From a virus, in the IMG/VR virus record IMGVR_UViG_3300030102_003270, positions 21,686-85,685 of that record: a stretch of 64,000 nt of DNA. One strand, 5' to 3'. The notes below the pieces were generated by a model. That model had not been told where the DNA came from. It saw nothing but the letters and a program-made list of their open reading frames with translations, and did no database searches. The first letter of the stretch is position 1. Each line of letters starts with the position of its first letter. This document shows, piece by piece, positions 34,530 through 42,469 of this stretch. Position numbers and translations under genes: made by a program.

Positions 34530-35991
34530 CTTTCTTGTCCTCCAATAATCTTACATAAACTACTCTATTTATTTTGTCTTCTTCAAAGTATTCTTCAATC
34601 TTTGCCCACCATTTGTAAAGTGTGGATTGACCTTTCTTTGTCTTTTCTCTAACCTTTTGGAACAAAACGTTCTTGTTAACCCATCCGTCCTTAGATTGCA
34701 ACTCTCTATAAACTGTTTTAAACGCACTAATATTGGCTCTTTCTTGCAGACCCTTCTTCTCTTCACGTAGGCTTTCATCTAGCCAAGATACGAGGGACTT
34801 ATAGCACTTCCTAATTAGAGAGGATGCTTGTAGCACGTTTTTTTGAGTGACAATGAACCTTTTATCTTTATCAGATATACTTGGTGCTTCTGCCACTGCA
34901 CACAATATTGCCATCTTTTGAATGTGCTTTAGCATTCTATTGATGAAAGTCTCTACTGACTGAAACACTTCTATTCTACTACTTTCGATATATTTCTCCA
35001 TTAGTTCACATTCTCTCTCTAAAGCATCATTAGCATTCTTACTAAACCTCATTACCTTTAGTGGGTCTTGGCCCACATCATCGAACCTATCTTTCAAGGT
35101 ATCATATAGAGTCAAGAAGTTTTTAGCGTAAGTTGTCTTAGGCAATGTTCTGTTTCCAACGATACCCCAATCTTTGATTAGTTGTCTTCGCATCTGCTTC
35201 TGTTGATGTTGAGGAACTTCATAGATGAATATCAGAATCCTTTGAAGAACCCCCTTCTCAGTAATAACAGTGGTCAACTCCTTTGGAATGTAAGTAGTAG
35301 CATACACTGACCTTCTACACTTGCAGATAATAGGGTCTTCTCCTTGTTTCAATTTCTTGCTTATAATCCAAGTCTCTCCCCATAGAGTATTCATGAATGT
35401 ATTGAGATACACGATTGCCTGTTCTTTGTGCTGGCTTTGCTTGAATATACCCGAATACTCAAACTCATCCCACATAGCCATTCCTTCTCCTTCCAATTGA
35501 CCGGGAACTTGAACATCAACCTCAACCCTTCTCATCTGTCCATTATCATCTTCAACCTCTTCTCTTCTCTTCTCATAAGAACCAATCAATGCTGCATCAG
35601 TATAGTCGGTTATGTCAAAGATGTCAAAATGGGTATCATGCTTGGCATTGATTGTATCGAAGGTCAACCTCAATACAGGTAGGAACCAGTTGGTCAAAGT
35701 TGACTTTCCTGTTCCCGATGTCTGCATCCAAAGAAACTGAATACGTGTATCGTCCACATTCAGATTACTAGGAATGGCAATCATGTCTTTACATAATTGA
35801 CCCAATACTGAGAAGAAGGCCAATGCCGCAGGAACGTCATTGTAATTTGATGCCAATACAGCATCAGCAGTCCACTTCTCTACAATCTTTGGCAACGTCA
35901 ACTTATTGCTTTCTGCTGCCACATTATCATCTACGAAACTGTAATACAGTTCGTCTTCATACTCATTTCTATTAGTTTCTGTCCAATTCAT
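34510..35991 (-). CDS. P-loop ATPase, predicted replicative helicase (DUF3987-like)
   Basis: 493 aa. Walker A 'SGTGKST' at about 92-98 and Walker B 'MAMWDEFE' near 190 lie in a RecA/AAA-like core resembling DUF3987/primase-associated helicases of mobile elements. The C-terminus (410-490) is a predicted winged helix, common in such proteins. It sits directly after the XPF nuclease and primase genes. No other replicative helicase is seen in the window, so it is the best candidate. Confidence 0.6.
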   Translation of the reverse strand: MNWTETNRNEYEDELYYSFVDDNVAAESNKLTLPKIVEKWTADAVLASNYNDVPAALAFFSVLGQLCKDMIAIPSNLNVDDTRIQFLWMQTSGTGKSTLTNWFLPVLRLTFDTINAKHDTHFDIFDITDYTDAALIGSYEKRREEVEDDNGQMRRVEVDVQVPGQLEGEGMAMWDEFEYSGIFKQSQHKEQAIVYLNTFMNTLWGETWIISKKLKQGEDPIICKCRRSVYATTYIPKELTTVITEKGVLQRILIFIYEVPQHQQKQMRRQLIKDWGIVGNRTLPKTTYAKNFLTLYDTLKDRFDDVGQDPLKVMRFSKNANDALERECELMEKYIESSRIEVFQSVETFINRMLKHIQKMAILCAVAEAPSISDKDKRFIVTQKNVLQASSLIRKCYKSLVSWLDESLREEKKGLQERANISAFKTVYRELQSKDGWVNKNVLFQKVREKTKKGQSTLYKWWAKIEEYFEEDKINRVVYVRLLEDKKDGEVGE

Positions 35992-36668
35992 ACTACCACT
36001 TTATCTTCACTATTTAGTGTGTCTATTATTCTCTTTGCTATCGTTGGCCCTATGCCATCAATAGAAGATAATTCATTTACATTCGATTCCCCTACTTCCA
36101 TAACGGAACCATATCTATCTATTATTTTCTTTGCCTTAGACTTGCTAACGCCCTTGATTGTGCATAGCATATCTAATCTTAAATCATCTGTTGTGATTCT
36201 CTTCAACAATGTTGGTTGAATCACACTTCTCTTTACTGGTCGCATCTTGCATATCGTTGTAACTATCTTCGCTGCCTTTTGTGCGCTCTCTACCCAAAAA
36301 ACCTTACAATCAGTATCTAATGTAAGTCTACCAATAGCACCGTAGAACTTGTGTGTTAGTAGTTTTGGGTTTATATCTAGGTTGACATACTTCGGATATG
36401 CCATGACTTGATGTAGAGAACCATGTATTATCACTATACTATATTCGTAGTGCCTATCCATGTTATCTACTTGGTTCCACAACCTTCCATTCAACACAGA
36501 TTGCAGAAAATCAATGCTTGACTTTGCCTCAAAGCAAACGTCTTGATAAACATAGTCGCCTATCTCCAACCATTTCTTCTCAGTAGGTAAGTTTAGTTTA
36601 CTGGCTTCTGATATTATGAATTCAGATAAATCTGAAGTCTCTCTACTGTCTATTATTATCTTGTTCAT
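35988..36668 (-). CDS. XPF/ERCC4-type structure-specific nuclease
   Basis: 226 aa. The nuclease core has 'IDSRE' (6-10), 'GDYV' (37-40) and 'EAKSSID' (47-53), matching GDx(n)ERKxxxD with Ala in place of Arg. Residues about 165-222 hold two helix-hairpin-helix motifs ('IKGVSKSKAKKII', 'IDGIGPTIAKRII') that bind DNA junctions. The order matches archaeal XPF/Hef without a helicase part. It probably cuts branched replication or recombination intermediates. It overlaps the primase and helicase genes by four bases each. Confidence 0.85.
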   Translation of the reverse strand: MNKIIIDSRETSDLSEFIISEASKLNLPTEKKWLEIGDYVYQDVCFEAKSSIDFLQSVLNGRLWNQVDNMDRHYEYSIVIIHGSLHQVMAYPKYVNLDINPKLLTHKFYGAIGRLTLDTDCKVFWVESAQKAAKIVTTICKMRPVKRSVIQPTLLKRITTDDLRLDMLCTIKGVSKSKAKKIIDRYGSVMEVGESNVNELSSIDGIGPTIAKRIIDTLNSEDKVVV

Positions 36669-37660
36669 TCACAATACCTCCAACACTTTCCGGGGCAATA
36701 TCCCTGTGGTATCAGTTTTTCTTTACAACTAGGGGCATGATAACCACCATCAACCACGAACTTGACATGATGCCTAGTGGTCTTCTCATCCCAATCTAGC
36801 CATACCTCTTCCTTGTTGGCTATGGCCTTGAATTCATTGATTATTATCTCCATTACTTCTGACTTACGTTCATCACTTATATGACGTTCTCTACTAGTCA
36901 ATATGTCTCTATACCACTGTGTTAGATACACCCTAGCAAAATGACCGGGATTCTCAACCATAATCGCATTATTCAAACAAGGGAGTATTGGCAACTCACC
37001 CACAGGCTTTGGTGCCTTTATTTCTATATCGCTAACCTCAATGGGTTTGACGCTAGGCCATTTAACCAACTTGCTTCCGTATCTAACTTGAGGATGATTG
37101 CCTGTCATTGCCTTCTTTAAAATTAAACTCAAACCCATACCCAAGTCTTCTACTGTGATAGGAATACAGAAATACGGTCCTTCACTACTGAGATTAACTG
37201 TATTGGGTATTCTACGAAGCCTCTTAACCTGTATTCCGCTTCTATCCAAAGAAGGAGCAAGGGGAACCAACGTGGAGAAATACGACTGAATGCATCTGAT
37301 ATCATCAGTCCTCTCACCGTAAACTATCATATGAAAGCCTTTACCACTGAAATACATATTGAACAGAACATCTTGCTCCAATAGAAAATCACATACTGCA
37401 ACACAATCATTGTATGCTTTCTCCAAAGGCTCCCCATGTGCATCGAAGTCCAAGAACATTCTATCCTTGATACAAGTAGAATCAATCGCAGCATCTTCAG
37501 CATACTTGGCAAAATCATAGACTGAGGTGTAGCAATTCATTTTCCCGTTGAAGGAATTGACCCAATCTACAAACTCACTCTTGTTGTTTATCTTTACTCT
37601 CTTCATCTGTGGAGCGTTTTTTATGTGACTTCCCGCCCACACTTCCCTCGGAAACTTCAT
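36665..37660 (-). CDS. Archaeo-eukaryotic primase (PriS-like) with Cys-rich C-terminus
   Basis: 331 aa, AGGTGAATAAAA before ATG. Metal-binding 'FLDFDAHG' (Asp71, Asp73), 'YFSGKGFHMIV' (103-113) and 'RRIPNTVN' are the AEP primase motifs in order. The C-terminus carries four Cys ('CKEKLIPQGYCPGKCWRYCE'), a possible metal or Fe-S site like PriL or zinc-binding primase tails. It would make primers for the virus PolB. Its 5' end overlaps the upstream gene by 86 bases, unusually long for this genome. Confidence 0.83.
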   Translation of the reverse strand: MKFPREVWAGSHIKNAPQMKRVKINNKSEFVDWVNSFNGKMNCYTSVYDFAKYAEDAAIDSTCIKDRMFLDFDAHGEPLEKAYNDCVAVCDFLLEQDVLFNMYFSGKGFHMIVYGERTDDIRCIQSYFSTLVPLAPSLDRSGIQVKRLRRIPNTVNLSSEGPYFCIPITVEDLGMGLSLILKKAMTGNHPQVRYGSKLVKWPSVKPIEVSDIEIKAPKPVGELPILPCLNNAIMVENPGHFARVYLTQWYRDILTSRERHISDERKSEVMEIIINEFKAIANKEEVWLDWDEKTTRHHVKFVVDGGYHAPSCKEKLIPQGYCPGKCWRYCE

Positions 37661-37955
37661 TTTTATTCACCTTAAATTCTATTGTTGCTGATTCTAATTC
37701 TTCTTTCACTATCTTTGCTATCTCTTGAGTCATTGTGTCTTGAACTAACTTTTGAAAGAACTGACCGAATGGCATTCCATCAAGTTGATTCGGAAGCCAA
37801 ATCTCCACGTTCCAAATCAAATCCAACTTTTCCTGTGCATTCAAATCAGAATAGCACATATCCATCAATCCATCTACTACTTCTGCTATACTCGTTATCT
37901 CTTGGAATGTCCAAGTCTTTCCTCTCAATTGTTCTTTTACCTTATCTTTCAACAT
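37575..37955 (-). CDS. Unknown protein in the replication operon
   Basis: 126 aa from ATG 37955, chosen because GGTGATAAT lies just upstream. Helical throughout, with a hydrophilic Lys/Glu/Ser tail. It lies between the Cas4-like nuclease and primase genes, so a replication accessory role is possible. The final 86 bases overlap the primase gene in another frame. Confidence 0.6.
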   Translation of the reverse strand: MLKDKVKEQLRGKTWTFQEITSIAEVVDGLMDMCYSDLNAQEKLDLIWNVEIWLPNQLDGMPFGQFFQKLVQDTMTQEIAKIVKEELESATIEFKVNKNEVSEGSVGGKSHKKRSTDEESKDKQQE

Positions 37956-37959
37956 ATTA

Positions 37960-38826
37960 TCACCACATCTCAGATTGTGCAGCATCGCATATTGGCATGA
38001 AACTACAATGTTGGCAGGTCTTGAAATAATACTTAGTGGGAAATTCTTCTCCTACCCTGCATTTATTCTCATACGCCTTTATCAATAGAGTAATGCCTCT
38101 CATGACTGCATTGATGCTAGTTTGCTTTACGGGTTCAGTCTCAATGTAATTTGAAACAGGGTAATACCAACCCCAATGGGTTATCGGTATTTCTCTATCT
38201 ATACCTGCTTCTACTAACATTTCATCTGTGGCGTTGTCTACAAGCAATTTGTAGAACGATAATTCCTGTCTCATTGTTGTTCTCTTGTAGTCTTTCCACG
38301 GCCCTGTTTTCAATTCAATAGGTATGTATGCATTATCCTCTATGAACATCCTATCTATGATACCTTGGAGATGAACGGTATAGTCCCTCTCTAATACGCA
38401 CTTGGGATTCAAGTCCTGCGGGATGAACAATTCTGCATCTAACTTAACTTCATTTATCACAGGCAAGTAACTATGCAGTTTGTTTGCTTGCTTGGCTTCA
38501 ATGAACCTGTTTGCCTCAAAGACTGATATGTTCCTGTATATGTCGGTGTAGCCATCAATAGGATGCAACCCCATATTATATTCTATCAATTCATCATTTG
38601 ACATATTCTCAGCCTTCTTAACATCAAAGACTTCAAAGAAATCCTCTCTACTATTGTGAACCGCAGTGCCTTTTATCATGGCCTCGCTGGTATCTTGTGG
38701 TAGTCTGTCAATATACGAAAACTCGTATTTCTTAGGACACCACTTAAATGAACCATACGAAGATTTTGTTATCTTCAAAGTAGGTTCGTCGTCTTCTACA
38801 TTCCATTGGTATGTGTATTCTCTCAT
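37960..38826 (-). CDS. Cas4/RecB-like PD-(D/E)xK nuclease with Fe-S cysteines
   Basis: 288 aa from ATG 38826 (GGTGGT upstream). Motifs in order: 'SYGSFKWCPKKYEFSYID' with the first Cys, 'GTAVH', 'GIIDRM', 'IPIELKTG' (the E-x-K catalytic strand), 'QELSFYKLL' (QxxxY), and a C-terminal 'CQHCSFMPIC' triad. The layout of one Cys early and three late is the Fe-S cluster of Cas4/AddB exonucleases. There is no CRISPR array or cas1/cas2, so it probably processes DNA ends during viral replication or recombination. Confidence 0.82.
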   Translation of the reverse strand: MREYTYQWNVEDDEPTLKITKSSYGSFKWCPKKYEFSYIDRLPQDTSEAMIKGTAVHNSREDFFEVFDVKKAENMSNDELIEYNMGLHPIDGYTDIYRNISVFEANRFIEAKQANKLHSYLPVINEVKLDAELFIPQDLNPKCVLERDYTVHLQGIIDRMFIEDNAYIPIELKTGPWKDYKRTTMRQELSFYKLLVDNATDEMLVEAGIDREIPITHWGWYYPVSNYIETEPVKQTSINAVMRGITLLIKAYENKCRVGEEFPTKYYFKTCQHCSFMPICDAAQSEMW

Positions 38827-38828
38827 TA

Positions 38829-39746
38829 TTACCACCATTCATCTAACGTCTTTTGTTTTGAGTCATTTTTTATTGGGGCTAGACTCCAACCCATTGCCTT
38901 GTATATTGGTTCAGCCTTCTTTATAATAGATTCTGCATAATGGGGCCAATCTGGTGTATGTCTATACAATTCTTCCTTTGTAGAAGCAGCGATATAGGAC
39001 GGTCTTTTGACTACGCCTGTAACCGGATTAACGTAGGTTGTTCTCCTAACGTCATCTGCTACCTTTAGATAAACATAAGAATCATCTATCTTATTGTCTT
39101 CATTCTGATGATTCCAGATAACACCTTCAATGCCAGAACCTATACTTGGCCTTTTACCAGAAGTTGTGACCACATTCAATTTTTGACCGCACTTACTACA
39201 ACATGCCTCATGACTGTCTCGCTTTGCTTCATTGTGAATATCAATGCAATCTTGCATTGAAAGTGCTTTTTTGCAGTCATTACACTTGTAAGATAGCCTT
39301 TCTGGTCTATATCTGCTTCTGTTAATCAGATAGTCAACTGGGACTTTTCCTTCAAGGACTGCGTAATATGCCTTCTTCAACATGCTAGTTATTTCTAACT
39401 CGGTGAATTGACCAACCCACATTTTCAGAATGCTCATCTGAGTCTCCTTGGCTAGTTTGGTTATTGATAACCGCTTTGCAGTAAAACCCGTCATTACAAA
39501 TTCTGGCTCATTCAGATACTTTCCATCCTTCCAAGAAATCAAACCAGCGTTTCTATTCTTAGTTAGACCTACACCTAGAGACTGATAGTATTTCTCAAAC
39601 TCCAAAGTAACAGGATGTTCATCCAAACCTAACAAGTTAGGAAATATCTGCCTAACATGATTGTTTAGTAATTGTAACGTTGCTTCTGCTTCTTCCATAG
39701 GCATTTGAACGTATATTGAATCAGTGTGTCCATAAACAACCTTCAC
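38829..39746 (-). CDS. polB2: DNA polymerase B, C-terminal half (motif C, thumb, PIP box)
   Basis: 305 aa from GTG 39746 with GGTGATT five bases upstream. It begins almost at once with 'VVYGHTDSIYVQ', family B motif C (His where the first Asp of DTD usually is; the catalytic Asp is kept). 'FVMTGFTAKRLSITKLAKETQ' matches the palm-thumb junction. A zinc-ribbon insertion ('CNDC'...'CSKC') lies at about 155-190. The chain ends 'KQKTLDEWW', a PCNA-binding PIP box. It must pair with the N-terminal half encoded upstream to make an active enzyme. Confidence 0.88.
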   Translation of the reverse strand: MKVVYGHTDSIYVQMPMEEAEATLQLLNNHVRQIFPNLLGLDEHPVTLEFEKYYQSLGVGLTKNRNAGLISWKDGKYLNEPEFVMTGFTAKRLSITKLAKETQMSILKMWVGQFTELEITSMLKKAYYAVLEGKVPVDYLINRSRYRPERLSYKCNDCKKALSMQDCIDIHNEAKRDSHEACCSKCGQKLNVVTTSGKRPSIGSGIEGVIWNHQNEDNKIDDSYVYLKVADDVRRTTYVNPVTGVVKRPSYIAASTKEELYRHTPDWPHYAESIIKKAEPIYKAMGWSLAPIKNDSKQKTLDEWW

Positions 39747-39829
39747 TTACAATCACCACACCTATACCTTCTATCTAGACCAAAAGGGTGTATAGCACCA
39801 CACCATCTACATTGTCTTCTGTTCTTCAT
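39743..39829 (-). CDS. 28-aa zinc-ribbon micro-ORF between the PolB halves
   Basis: ATG 39829. 'CRWC' and 'CGDC' with an 18-20 residue spacing make a complete minimal zinc ribbon ('MKNRRQCRWCGAIHP' start). Its TGA overlaps the GTG of PolB-C (GTGA), and its end holds that gene's GGTGAT site. Confidence 0.58.
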   Translation of the reverse strand: MKNRRQCRWCGAIHPFGLDRRYRCGDCK

Positions 39830-39831
39830 AT

Positions 39832-39930
39832 CTAGCACACTCCTACGATAATAGAATTCAATACAAACGCAATCGTGCCGGATATATAGAAACTCATTCT
39901 TCCATAAAATATCTTATCTTCCCTATTCAT
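39832..39930 (-). CDS. 32-aa membrane micro-ORF between the PolB halves
   Basis: ATG 39930 has GGTGATTAGA directly upstream, one of the best ribosome sites in the region. The peptide has a hydrophobic segment ('SGTIAFVLNSIIVGVC') after a charged N-terminus. Function unknown. Confidence 0.55.
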   Translation of the reverse strand: MNREDKIFYGRMSFYISGTIAFVLNSIIVGVC

Positions 39931-39931
39931 T

Positions 39932-40018
39932 CTAATCACCAAACAGAAAGCGATACAGGATAACGCTCATAGCGGAAACATACAATACAATTATACTGAA
40001 ACTGACGACATTCATCAT
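39932..40018 (-). CDS. 28-aa hydrophobic micro-ORF between the PolB halves
   Basis: ATG 40018 overlaps the TGA of PolB-N (ATGA), with GGTGATGGAG upstream. Nearly the whole peptide is one hydrophobic helix ('VVSFSIIVLYVSAMSVILY'). It ends 'RFLFGD', and its 3' end forms the binding site of the next micro-ORF. Confidence 0.52.
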   Translation of the reverse strand: MMNVVSFSIIVLYVSAMSVILYRFLFGD

Positions 40019-41685
40019 AACTCCATCACCTTGAAAGCCGCTTCCCTAATTGCTTCTCTAGCACTAGCAGTTATACTAGCAGCCAAATCAACATCAGCCC
40101 AACCAAATCCTTGATACCCAACCACTCCATAGAATGAAGCCATCAGTCTCTTAACTGCTAATTGGTTGTTGTTCCACTTAGCATATTCAGCAGGGTCTTT
40201 TGCGTTATACATTCTCTTCTTGTATTCCGTCCTTAGTTTCTTTAGGTCTAATACTGCCTTTGGCAGAAGACCCAATTCATCCGTCCTGTAATATTTCCAG
40301 TCTTCAAACTTGACAGGACTGAAATCTCTTGGTATCAGGACGTTCACACCAAACTCAGTTGGTTCCTTTGATTTAGTCTCCCATGATATATTACGGGCAA
40401 TCATCATACTAGGATATAGCCCTGCAAAATCAAATGCAGCAACACCTAGATGCAAACCATTGGTTCCTTCTGTCTCCGGGTTGTAAATCATAGCACCCTC
40501 ATACTCCACCCTGTCACCTTCTTTGTCTCCTGTTGGAGCCTTCCAAGTAGCATTACGCATGAAGTATATTCCACCCATGTTTGATGCATAGAAACATGCA
40601 TCGAATGGTGCAACAATCAAACGCTGAAGTGATATGATTGCCTCAGAAGTATAGTTTTCTTCATCCAATCTAACAATCAAGTCAACGTCCTTTCTAGCAT
40701 AGTCTAGATAGTTTTGAGTATCTTCTAACCATCCTCTTTGAAAGAACTGATTCTTGTCTGGAAACCTATCACTGACTAGTTTCTTCTCACCAAGGACATT
40801 CTCAGAAACATAGTCCAATGCCAATGAGGGTAATGTTCCCCTTTGAGCATCATTCCATTGTCTCTCAAACGCCAAGTCTAGATTCAGAATCAACCTTCCT
40901 CTAATCGGTTGCTCGATAGGAGTATAGGAATTGACTGCCTTACTGAGTTTTATGCCACCAGAATAATACACTCCCTTGACATCATTGTAAGGAGATAGAA
41001 GTCTTGGGTCTATATCATTGGCATGTAATCTCTCAATTAACTTAGGCAAATCGAACTTTGAACCAAACCAAGCAATAAGCATGTCTGGGTCTTTTTCCGT
41101 AATCTCCTTGACGAATGCAAAAAGCATACTCTTCTCAGAATCATAGGGCTTTGAATGTCCTCTAATCTTTCTATTGATTGAATCTGGTTGCCACCAATAT
41201 ACATTAGATTTCTTAGTATAGTTGTCATAATAGGAAATACAAGTAATAGCACCGTTATACTTACCACGCTGTTGCCACTCTAAATCCCAGTAAAACTTCC
41301 TAAGTCTGTATTCTGGCAGTGATGTTAATCTGTCAATTGCATACCGATAATGAAAGGGAACGTCTGCCTCAAAGGTTTCATTCCATTGCTTACGCAGTTC
41401 CCTAACGTAGTTTGGTTTTGGTGGACTCCAAGTAACTTTCTTCAAAGCCCTACCATCAAGAGATACAGAACCATCAACAGTATAACTTAGATTGATTCTA
41501 AACGAATCCTTCCTACCATTGACGTATTCTGTAATGTTGACTCCTTGCCTTTCATTCTCATTTGCCAGAATGTAGAAATACGGATTGAAATCCGCATAAC
41601 TTACATTCGACTCTAATCTATTGTTGTTCTCATCTCTCCATCTAAGAACAAACATATTCGCATTGTCTATTGCACTAATTATCAT
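40015..41685 (-). CDS. polB1: DNA polymerase B, N-terminal half (exonuclease, motifs A and B)
   Basis: 556 aa, start at ATG 41685. Exo I 'WDLEW' (Asp134, Glu136), Exo II 'WFGSKFDLP' (Asp212), Exo III 'YARKD' (Tyr329, Asp333), motif A 'DFAGLYPSM' (Asp419) and motif B 'KRLMASFYG' (512-520) are all present. The frame then stops after 'ITASAREAIREAAFKVMEL', exactly the helix that precedes motif C in intact family B polymerases. Motif C is encoded 269 bases downstream in a second gene. Proofreading residues look intact. PCNA lies directly upstream. Confidence 0.93.
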   Translation of the reverse strand: MIISAIDNANMFVLRWRDENNNRLESNVSYADFNPYFYILANENERQGVNITEYVNGRKDSFRINLSYTVDGSVSLDGRALKKVTWSPPKPNYVRELRKQWNETFEADVPFHYRYAIDRLTSLPEYRLRKFYWDLEWQQRGKYNGAITCISYYDNYTKKSNVYWWQPDSINRKIRGHSKPYDSEKSMLFAFVKEITEKDPDMLIAWFGSKFDLPKLIERLHANDIDPRLLSPYNDVKGVYYSGGIKLSKAVNSYTPIEQPIRGRLILNLDLAFERQWNDAQRGTLPSLALDYVSENVLGEKKLVSDRFPDKNQFFQRGWLEDTQNYLDYARKDVDLIVRLDEENYTSEAIISLQRLIVAPFDACFYASNMGGIYFMRNATWKAPTGDKEGDRVEYEGAMIYNPETEGTNGLHLGVAAFDFAGLYPSMMIARNISWETKSKEPTEFGVNVLIPRDFSPVKFEDWKYYRTDELGLLPKAVLDLKKLRTEYKKRMYNAKDPAEYAKWNNNQLAVKRLMASFYGVVGYQGFGWADVDLAASITASAREAIREAAFKVMEL

Positions 41686-41689
41686 TGAA

Positions 41690-42469
41690 TCATCCTCTAA
41701 TATAGGGTGCTACTATTAATTTTCTATCTACACCACACAATAGTATGGGTGCATCGTCTTTCATATACAGATACATAGTACCGGAACAGAACTTGTCTAG
41801 TGGTGCAGATACCTCAAGTGTGGAGTTTTCTCCTTCTCCTAGAATGATTGGTATGTTCACTTTATACTTCTCAGTCTGATGGAAGTTCACAGAAGAGGCA
41901 GTCAACTCACCATCCTCAAAGTTAATCCTGTAAGTAGCAGTTCCTACAATACCACAGTTCTTGATAGCATTGGCTAAAGCATCTCCTTGCACTGTTACTT
42001 TTGTCTCAAAGGTAGTCCTACCAAACGTAGGAAACTCATCTCCTTCTACATCCACTCTCATGCCAAATATTCTACTAATAGCAGCCATACCAGAATGCTC
42101 TACAAGCAATGGTATCTGCGCTCTTTGTGACGAAGTTTTCAAGATAACGTTTGACGCTGTAATAGTAATATACATATCATCGTCCTTGAAGGTCTTCAGA
42201 TACTTCAATATCCTCTCAACCTCAAAAATGAACATAGACTGCTCACTCTTTGTCACTATGTCAGTAATACCAACATTGCACATTGCTGCCATAGTATCGC
42301 TGGCATTAGCCAAGGTCAATGTTGTGCCATCATTGCTTATCACTCCGGCTACATCATTGCTTATGGCTGCTAACTTTGAAGTATGAGCATTCTTATACTT
42401 GCCCTTCAAAGTAACTGCATTCAACGCAGAATCAAACTCTTTTCTATTCACTGTAAATTTAACATTCAT
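41690..42469 (-). CDS. pcn: Sliding clamp (PCNA)
   Basis: 259 aa with the two-domain PCNA layout: a 'MNVKFTVNRKEFDSALNAV' start, an interdomain segment near 115-135, and the C-terminal 'KLIVAPYIRG' strand equivalent to the usual 'LAP.I'. Length is typical (245-260). It sits five bases upstream of the PolB N-terminal gene and just after a RecA-like ATPase gene. PIP-box motifs in PolB-C, the RFC-large-like protein and a micro-ORF suggest what it binds. Confidence 0.87.
   Translation of the reverse strand: MNVKFTVNRKEFDSALNAVTLKGKYKNAHTSKLAAISNDVAGVISNDGTTLTLANASDTMAAMCNVGITDIVTKSEQSMFIFEVERILKYLKTFKDDDMYITITASNVILKTSSQRAQIPLLVEHSGMAAISRIFGMRVDVEGDEFPTFGRTTFETKVTVQGDALANAIKNCGIVGTATYRINFEDGELTASSVNFHQTEKYKVNIPIILGEGENSTLEVSAPLDKFCSGTMYLYMKDDAPILLCGVDRKLIVAPYIRG

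Noticed and set aside
37960-38826. Cas4-like gene as evidence for a CRISPR-Cas locus
   Set aside because: No repeat array and no other cas genes in the window.
39743-40018. PolB break explained as a sequencing frameshift or an intein
   Set aside because: The halves are 269 bases apart, the second has its own GTG and ribosome site, three frames tile the gap, and no intein end residues (Cys/Ser start, His-Asn end) are seen.
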